Shown here: positions 60,646 to 64,000 of the stretch, piece after piece
Layout of the letters: the number at the start of each line of letters is the position of its first letter
Numbering within the stretch: the stretch's first letter is position 1
NCBI GenBank assembly: GCA_963776845.1
Contig: CAVZOJ010000003.1
Span: 310,001-374,000, forward strand
Length of the DNA: 64,000 bases
From: Roseitranquillus sp963776845
GTDB lineage: Bacteria; Pseudomonadota; Alphaproteobacteria; Rhodobacterales; Rhodobacteraceae
Direction: 5' to 3'
Program-made: the position numbers and the translations under genes
Notes under the pieces: generated by a model
Seen by the model: the letters and a program-made list of their open reading frames with translations, nothing else
Told to the model about the DNA's origin: nothing
Databases searched by the model: none

Positions 60646-61854
60646 TCAGGAGTTGGCCGTTCTGCCCGGCACGACCCGCAGTGTCGAGACCCTGGGTCGG
60701 CGTAGGGTGGCAAGGATGATCTTGGCGTCCAGCGGAAGCGACTGCATCGCCGCATAGTGCGAGTCCCAGGCCGCCAGGTGCTCGGGGTCGCTCATGTCGA
60801 TCCCGTTCACTTGTGCAAGACCGGTGATGCCCGGTTTGACGCCGAAGACGCCTCGACGCCTGCGCGCGGCCACGAGTTCTGTCTGGACCGGCAGGCACGG
60901 GCGCGGTCCGACGAGGCTGATCTGATTGCGCAGGATGTTCACCGCCTGGGGCAGTTCATCGAACTTCGTCCGGCGGAGCAGGTGGCCTATCGGCGTAATG
61001 GCATCCGTCGGAGCGTCGTGCGTTCCGACCTCGATCGTGCCGCTCGCCATCGTTCGAAACTTGAGGCAGGTGAATGTCTGGCCGTCCTTGCCGACCCGCC
61101 GTTGCGCGAAGATGCCCGGCCCATGCGACTGAAGGCGGACGACAAGCCAGACGATCAGCAGCGCCCACCAGAGAAGCACGATGACGGCCACGGCGAAGAC
61201 CAGGTCGAGAATGCGCTTCGAGACCTGGAAGATGGGATTTCTTGCCTGACCGTCCGTCAGGATCACCTCGCCGTCCGACGTGTCCATGGACAGAACGTGA
61301 TCGGCGAGCCGTCGCACGTGCGCAACCGGCTTGAGACAGGCGAGGCTGCGAAAAAGAAGCATCGCCAGCGGCCGGGGCAACCTGTTCAGGGCGGAGAGCC
61401 TGCCTGACCACTCGTCGCCGTAGAGTAGGGGCAAGTAGAGCGTGACGACTCCGTCCTCGCCCCTGACCCGCTTTGCCGCGGTGCGCTTGCTGACGGAATA
61501 AGGGTCATCCCTCTCCTCTCCCAGAGCGTGCGTCGAGGAGACGTTGAAGAAGGTCCGGACGCCGGCGCGGCGGCTGCGGCGCAGTACCTCAAGAAGGAGG
61601 TCAACGTTGACCGCATGGAACTCCGCCGCGTCGGAATCGACGTCGTTATTGAGCACGGCCAGATGCAGTAGCGCGTCGAAGCCCTCGATCCGGGCCTCCA
61701 ACTCCTCGTAGGAGCAGGACGCTTCGGATGGGTGCATCCGGCGCAACGCCGCCGGATCTCGGCCGACCAGCAGGAGTTGCGCGCCACCGCGCTGCAGGAT
61801 CGGTATGATTTGCCTGCCCACGAAGCCGGAGGCGCCGGTCACGGCAATCCTCAC
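60646..61854 (-). CDS. NAD-dependent epimerase fused to a priming sugar transferase
   Basis: 402-residue two-domain protein. Residues 1-200 form a short epimerase-like SDR domain (VRIAVTGASGFVGRQIIPIL, VSSTHALGEERDDPYSVSK). The second part is a WcaJ/RfbP-type polyprenyl-phosphate sugar-1-phosphate transferase with a membrane anchor (about residues 225-260) and FRTMASGTIEV, RRTKFDELPQAVNILRNQISLVGPRP and GVKPGITGLAQVNG. GTG start at 61854 (MRIAVTG). It initiates exopolysaccharide repeat units on the lipid carrier. Confidence 0.88.
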   Translation of the reverse strand: MRIAVTGASGFVGRQIIPILQRGGAQLLLVGRDPAALRRMHPSEASCSYEELEARIEGFDALLHLAVLNNDVDSDAAEFHAVNVDLLLEVLRRSRRAGVRTFFNVSSTHALGEERDDPYSVSKRTAAKRVRGEDGVVTLYLPLLYGDEWSGRLSALNRLPRPLAMLLFRSLACLKPVAHVRRLADHVLSMDTSDGEVILTDGQARNPIFQVSKRILDLVFAVAVIVLLWWALLIVWLVVRLQSHGPGIFAQRRVGKDGQTFTCLKFRTMASGTIEVGTHDAPTDAITPIGHLLRRTKFDELPQAVNILRNQISLVGPRPCLPVQTELVAARRRRGVFGVKPGITGLAQVNGIDMSDPEHLAAWDSHYAAMQSLPLDAKIILATLRRPRVSTLRVVPGRTANS

Positions 61855-62022
61855 GCCGGTGCCTCGATGCCCTTTCGAACCGCCATTCCTCGCCCTCTGC
61901 CGGCCAAGCCTGTGCGCAACCTGTCTGACCGCTCCGCCGGCGGTCAAACCGATTTCCTGTCGTGCCTCGCAAAGCCGGCGCATCTCTGCCATGGTCGCTG
62001 CCCGTCCAGAGAGGGATCGCGC

Positions 62023-62934
62023 GTGTCCGAGATGAAGGATCGGGAACTGCCTTACGACCCGGTGGAGTGGGAGCAACGCCTCAAGCGGGCGCGCGAGGCG
62101 CGGGCGCAGGCGCTCGCCGAACGGGAGCCCGTCGGAGATGATGTCCTGACGCGGCAAGTCCCTGAGGAAGAGTTGTCGGATCCTGCGCCTCTCGTCCTGC
62201 AGAAGCGACGCGTGGCGGCTCCGACGGCGGTCGTGCGGCCCAATGGTGATGCCTTGACCGCAAGGGAGCACGCTTCCCCGCGCCGCCGGCGGAGGCGGTT
62301 GGGTTCCGCCGCCGGACTGCTACTCGGCCTGATCGCAGGTGGGGTTGCGACCGCCGCCCTCATGTTCTCTCCGCCTGCTTTCCTGAGCGACGATCAGGCC
62401 TTGGCGCCGTTGGAAAGTCCGACGGAGCATGTGCAGACAAATCTTCCCGCGCCAGCGGACGATAGTTCGAGCGCGCCTCCGTTGCGTGCGATGGCCGCCG
62501 ACGGTGAGGCGCAGACGCTTGAGCCGCGAGCGGGTCTGTCAGCGCCACCTGCCCGCAAAGTCGATCGGCGCCCGGTCGATCAGGCGAACCAGACCGTGGA
62601 GTCGGCGCCGGACGCCCGGACCGGGAACGTATTTTACCCGGCGGTGGACGCGACTCTCGCGGAGAGGGGAACGCTCGTCATTCATGCTCCGCGTGGGGTC
62701 GATGACGAGGCACTGGCGGCCGTGACCGCCGGCCTCGCTCTGTCCGGACTTCGTCTAGCTGACCCCGTCCGTGTAGGCTTCCAGGTCTCGGCAACGAACG
62801 TGCGCTATTTCCACGCCGAGGACGCCGAACTGGCCCGCGCCGTGGCAGCGCGGGTCGGTGGCACCGCGCGGGACTTCACGAGTTACCGGCCGCTTCCGCA
62901 GCCGGGAATAGTCGAGGTCTGGCTGGAAGGTTAG
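62023..62934 (+). CDS. membrane-anchored protein with LytR_C/SPOR-like C-terminus
   Basis: 303 residues. A cytoplasmic charged N-terminus (MSEMKDRELPYDPVEWEQRL) is followed by an arginine run and one membrane span (about residues 90-113), a proline/alanine-rich periplasmic linker, then a small C-terminal alpha/beta domain ending FTSYRPLPQPGIVEVWLEG that resembles LytR_C/SPOR folds. GTG at 62023 has GAGGGA upstream. It is possibly a cell-envelope or peptidoglycan-associated factor; no firm function. Confidence 0.65.
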   Translation: MSEMKDRELPYDPVEWEQRLKRAREARAQALAEREPVGDDVLTRQVPEEELSDPAPLVLQKRRVAAPTAVVRPNGDALTAREHASPRRRRRRLGSAAGLLLGLIAGGVATAALMFSPPAFLSDDQALAPLESPTEHVQTNLPAPADDSSSAPPLRAMAADGEAQTLEPRAGLSAPPARKVDRRPVDQANQTVESAPDARTGNVFYPAVDATLAERGTLVIHAPRGVDDEALAAVTAGLALSGLRLADPVRVGFQVSATNVRYFHAEDAELARAVAARVGGTARDFTSYRPLPQPGIVEVWLEG

Positions 62935-62970
62935 GCTTGGCGGCAGCGGCAAAACATTGGATTTGATCGA

Positions 62971-62985
62971 TTAAGCGCGGGTTCA
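62971..62985. promoter_or_regulatory. CtrA-like box before motB
   Basis: TTAA-N7-TTCA, one mismatch from the CtrA consensus TTAA-N7-TTAA, 45 bases before the motB ATG. Confidence 0.4.
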
Positions 62986-63030
62986 CGGCATCCTGCTAGG
63001 CCTCGTCCAGTAACGAGTCGAGGGTTGGCG

Positions 63031-63879
63031 ATGCCAGGCCACAATGCCGCGCCGATAATCATCAAGCGCAAGAAGAAGATCGTGGCCGGCGGCCACCACG
63101 GGGGTGCATGGAAGGTCGCCTATGCGGACTTCGTGACCGCCATGATGGCTTTTTTCCTGCTGATGTGGCTGATTGGAGCCACGACCGAGGAACAGCGCAA
63201 AGGACTCGCGGACTACTTCAACATCACGGTGCCGCTTGCGTCGATCTCCGGCGGCGGAAACGAAGCTTTCAACGGCGACAGCCAATTTTCCTCGGACGTC
63301 CTGCCGGAGTCGGGCCGCGGCGCGGCGATCGACCTTGCGGCTGAATCGAACAATGCGCGCGGATCGAGGGCGCTCGTTGAAGAGCTGCCGGGAGAGGACC
63401 CCTCCTCGACGTCCGCGGCGCTCGAATCCATCGAACGCATCCTCTCCGGCTCGGGTGGCGAGAGCCTGGTTTCAGACATCCTGCTCCACCACGTCGTTAC
63501 GCGGCAGACGGACGAGGGTCTGGTCATCGAACTTCACGATCTTCCCGGCGCCGCGCTCTTCGCGGATGGGAGTGCGACACCGACCCCGTTGTTCGTGCAG
63601 CTCGTCGACGAACTCGCTCCGGTGCTCGATATCGTGACCAACCGGATCGCGGTGGGCGGGCATCTTGCCTCGCGGCCCATCGTCGCCGTGGCCAAAGACC
63701 CATGGGCGGTGTCCGCAGCGCGCGCGAGGCTGACGCGGGAGTTGCTCGCGGCGACCGGCACGCGAGAGTCCCGCTTTGCCCGCGTCACCGGTCATGGTGA
63801 TCGCGACCCGGTTACGGTGAACGGCATGGCACCGCGCAACTCGCGCGTCGAGGTCATCCTGCTCCGCGGGGCGACCTGA
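63031..63879 (+). CDS. motB: flagellar motor stator protein MotB
   Basis: 282-residue stator subunit. The N-terminal single span WKVAYADFVTAMMAFFLLMWL carries the proton-relay aspartate Asp33. A C-terminal OmpA/MotB-like peptidoglycan-binding region follows (IAVGGHLASRP, then VSAARARLTRELLA and NSRVEVILLR). ATG at 63031 is preferred over TTG at 63025 because GAGGG lies at a good distance. It couples proton flow to flagellar rotation with MotA, which is not in the window. Confidence 0.93.
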   Translation: MPGHNAAPIIIKRKKKIVAGGHHGGAWKVAYADFVTAMMAFFLLMWLIGATTEEQRKGLADYFNITVPLASISGGGNEAFNGDSQFSSDVLPESGRGAAIDLAAESNNARGSRALVEELPGEDPSSTSAALESIERILSGSGGESLVSDILLHHVVTRQTDEGLVIELHDLPGAALFADGSATPTPLFVQLVDELAPVLDIVTNRIAVGGHLASRPIVAVAKDPWAVSAARARLTRELLAATGTRESRFARVTGHGDRDPVTVNGMAPRNSRVEVILLRGAT

Positions 63880-63903
63880 AGAAAACCTCGGAAATCTCTC
63901 CTG

Positions 63904-63918
63904 TTAGCGCGCCGTTAA
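63904..63918. promoter_or_regulatory. CtrA-like box before the flagellar gene at the right edge
   Basis: TTAG-N7-TTAA, one mismatch from TTAA-N7-TTAA, 61 bases before the ATG at 63980. Confidence 0.4.
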
Positions 63919-63979
63919 GCCAGCGGTTGTAGCGACGCGGAACAGGTAGGGGAACCAGCAGCAGAAAGGCGCACCCTCA

Positions 63980-64000
63980 ATGACGATCTCGTCCTCGCTC
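63980..64000 (+). CDS. flgE: start of a flagellar hook gene (flgE-like), truncated by window end
   Basis: Only seven codons (MTISSSL) are visible. This matches the usual N-terminus of Rhodobacteraceae FlgE, and flgE commonly follows motB there. AAAGG lies at 63965-63969. The assignment rests on the position and these few residues. Confidence 0.45.

Noticed and set aside
62960..62980. FNR-like box TTGATCGATTAA before motB
   Set aside because: Spacer between half-sites is two, not four, bases and the right half is wrong.
1..64000. tRNA, rRNA, transposase, phage or origin of replication
   Set aside because: Gaps were read for cloverleaf ends, terminal inverted repeats and DDE or integrase motifs. 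None seen.

Overview
The window is GC-rich DNA from an alphaproteobacterium, almost certainly a bacteriochlorophyll-making member of the Rhodobacteraceae (Roseobacter/Rhodobacter relatives). The evidence is the gene order bchN-bchB-bchH-bchL-bchM-lhaA-puhA-puhB-puhC-orf-acsF-puhE-hemA-cycA, the oxygen-dependent cyclase AcsF, a C4-pathway ALA synthase, a CcrM-type methyltransferase, and a polyol operon with the same layout as smoEFGK-mtlK of Rhodobacter sphaeroides. An aerobic anoxygenic phototroph fits best. I see no rRNA, tRNA, insertion sequence or CRISPR array.

Layout. 1-14.9 kb is the right part of a photosynthesis gene cluster: magnesium chelation, methylation, ring E closure, dark protochlorophyllide reduction, reaction-centre H subunit and assembly factors, heme/bacteriochlorophyll precursor supply and cytochrome c2. 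15-23.4 kb is housekeeping: a membrane-anchored winged-helix protein with a small secreted partner, rnhB, ccrM, mutY, a DciA-like protein, a DsbA, asparaginase, IalB-like protein and rlmN. 23.4-30.3 kb is a compact stress island: cytochrome c, DUF2945, PLDc_N, topoisomerase IB, a tiny membrane protein, phospholipase D, an AI-2E exporter and an amidoligase/glutamine-amidotransferase pair. Five exact GGAAC-N16-CGTT promoters (the alphaproteobacterial general-stress sigma factor EcfG signature) sit in its gaps. 31-39.8 kb is a cAMP/RTX locus: a CRP-like regulator, a class III cyclase in an operon with a PLP decarboxylase and an unknown protein, then an HlyC-like acyltransferase and a 1108-residue RTX protein, with CRP-type palindromes before the acyltransferase and the RTX gene. 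39.8-43.4 kb is mixed metabolism (PRC-barrel protein, flavin reductase, LOG protein, dapD). 43.4-50.8 kb is the polyol operon with a SorC-type regulator and a double operator. 51-58.6 kb holds a small lipoprotein, a flavoprotein reductase, rpe, a TRAP-TAXI transporter and an aminotransferase. 58.7-64 kb holds polysaccharide genes, then motB and the first codons of a likely flgE.

Two sequence-level points affect use of this annotation. Six otherwise intact genes (puhB, acsF, rlmN, the PLP decarboxylase, the TAXI receptor and the class III aminotransferase) each carry one single-base frameshift, which most likely reflects indel errors in the assembly rather than gene loss. Every gap between adjacent bch genes is bridged by a mini-ORF whose start overlaps the upstream stop and whose stop overlaps the downstream start, suggesting an unbroken translational-coupling chain.
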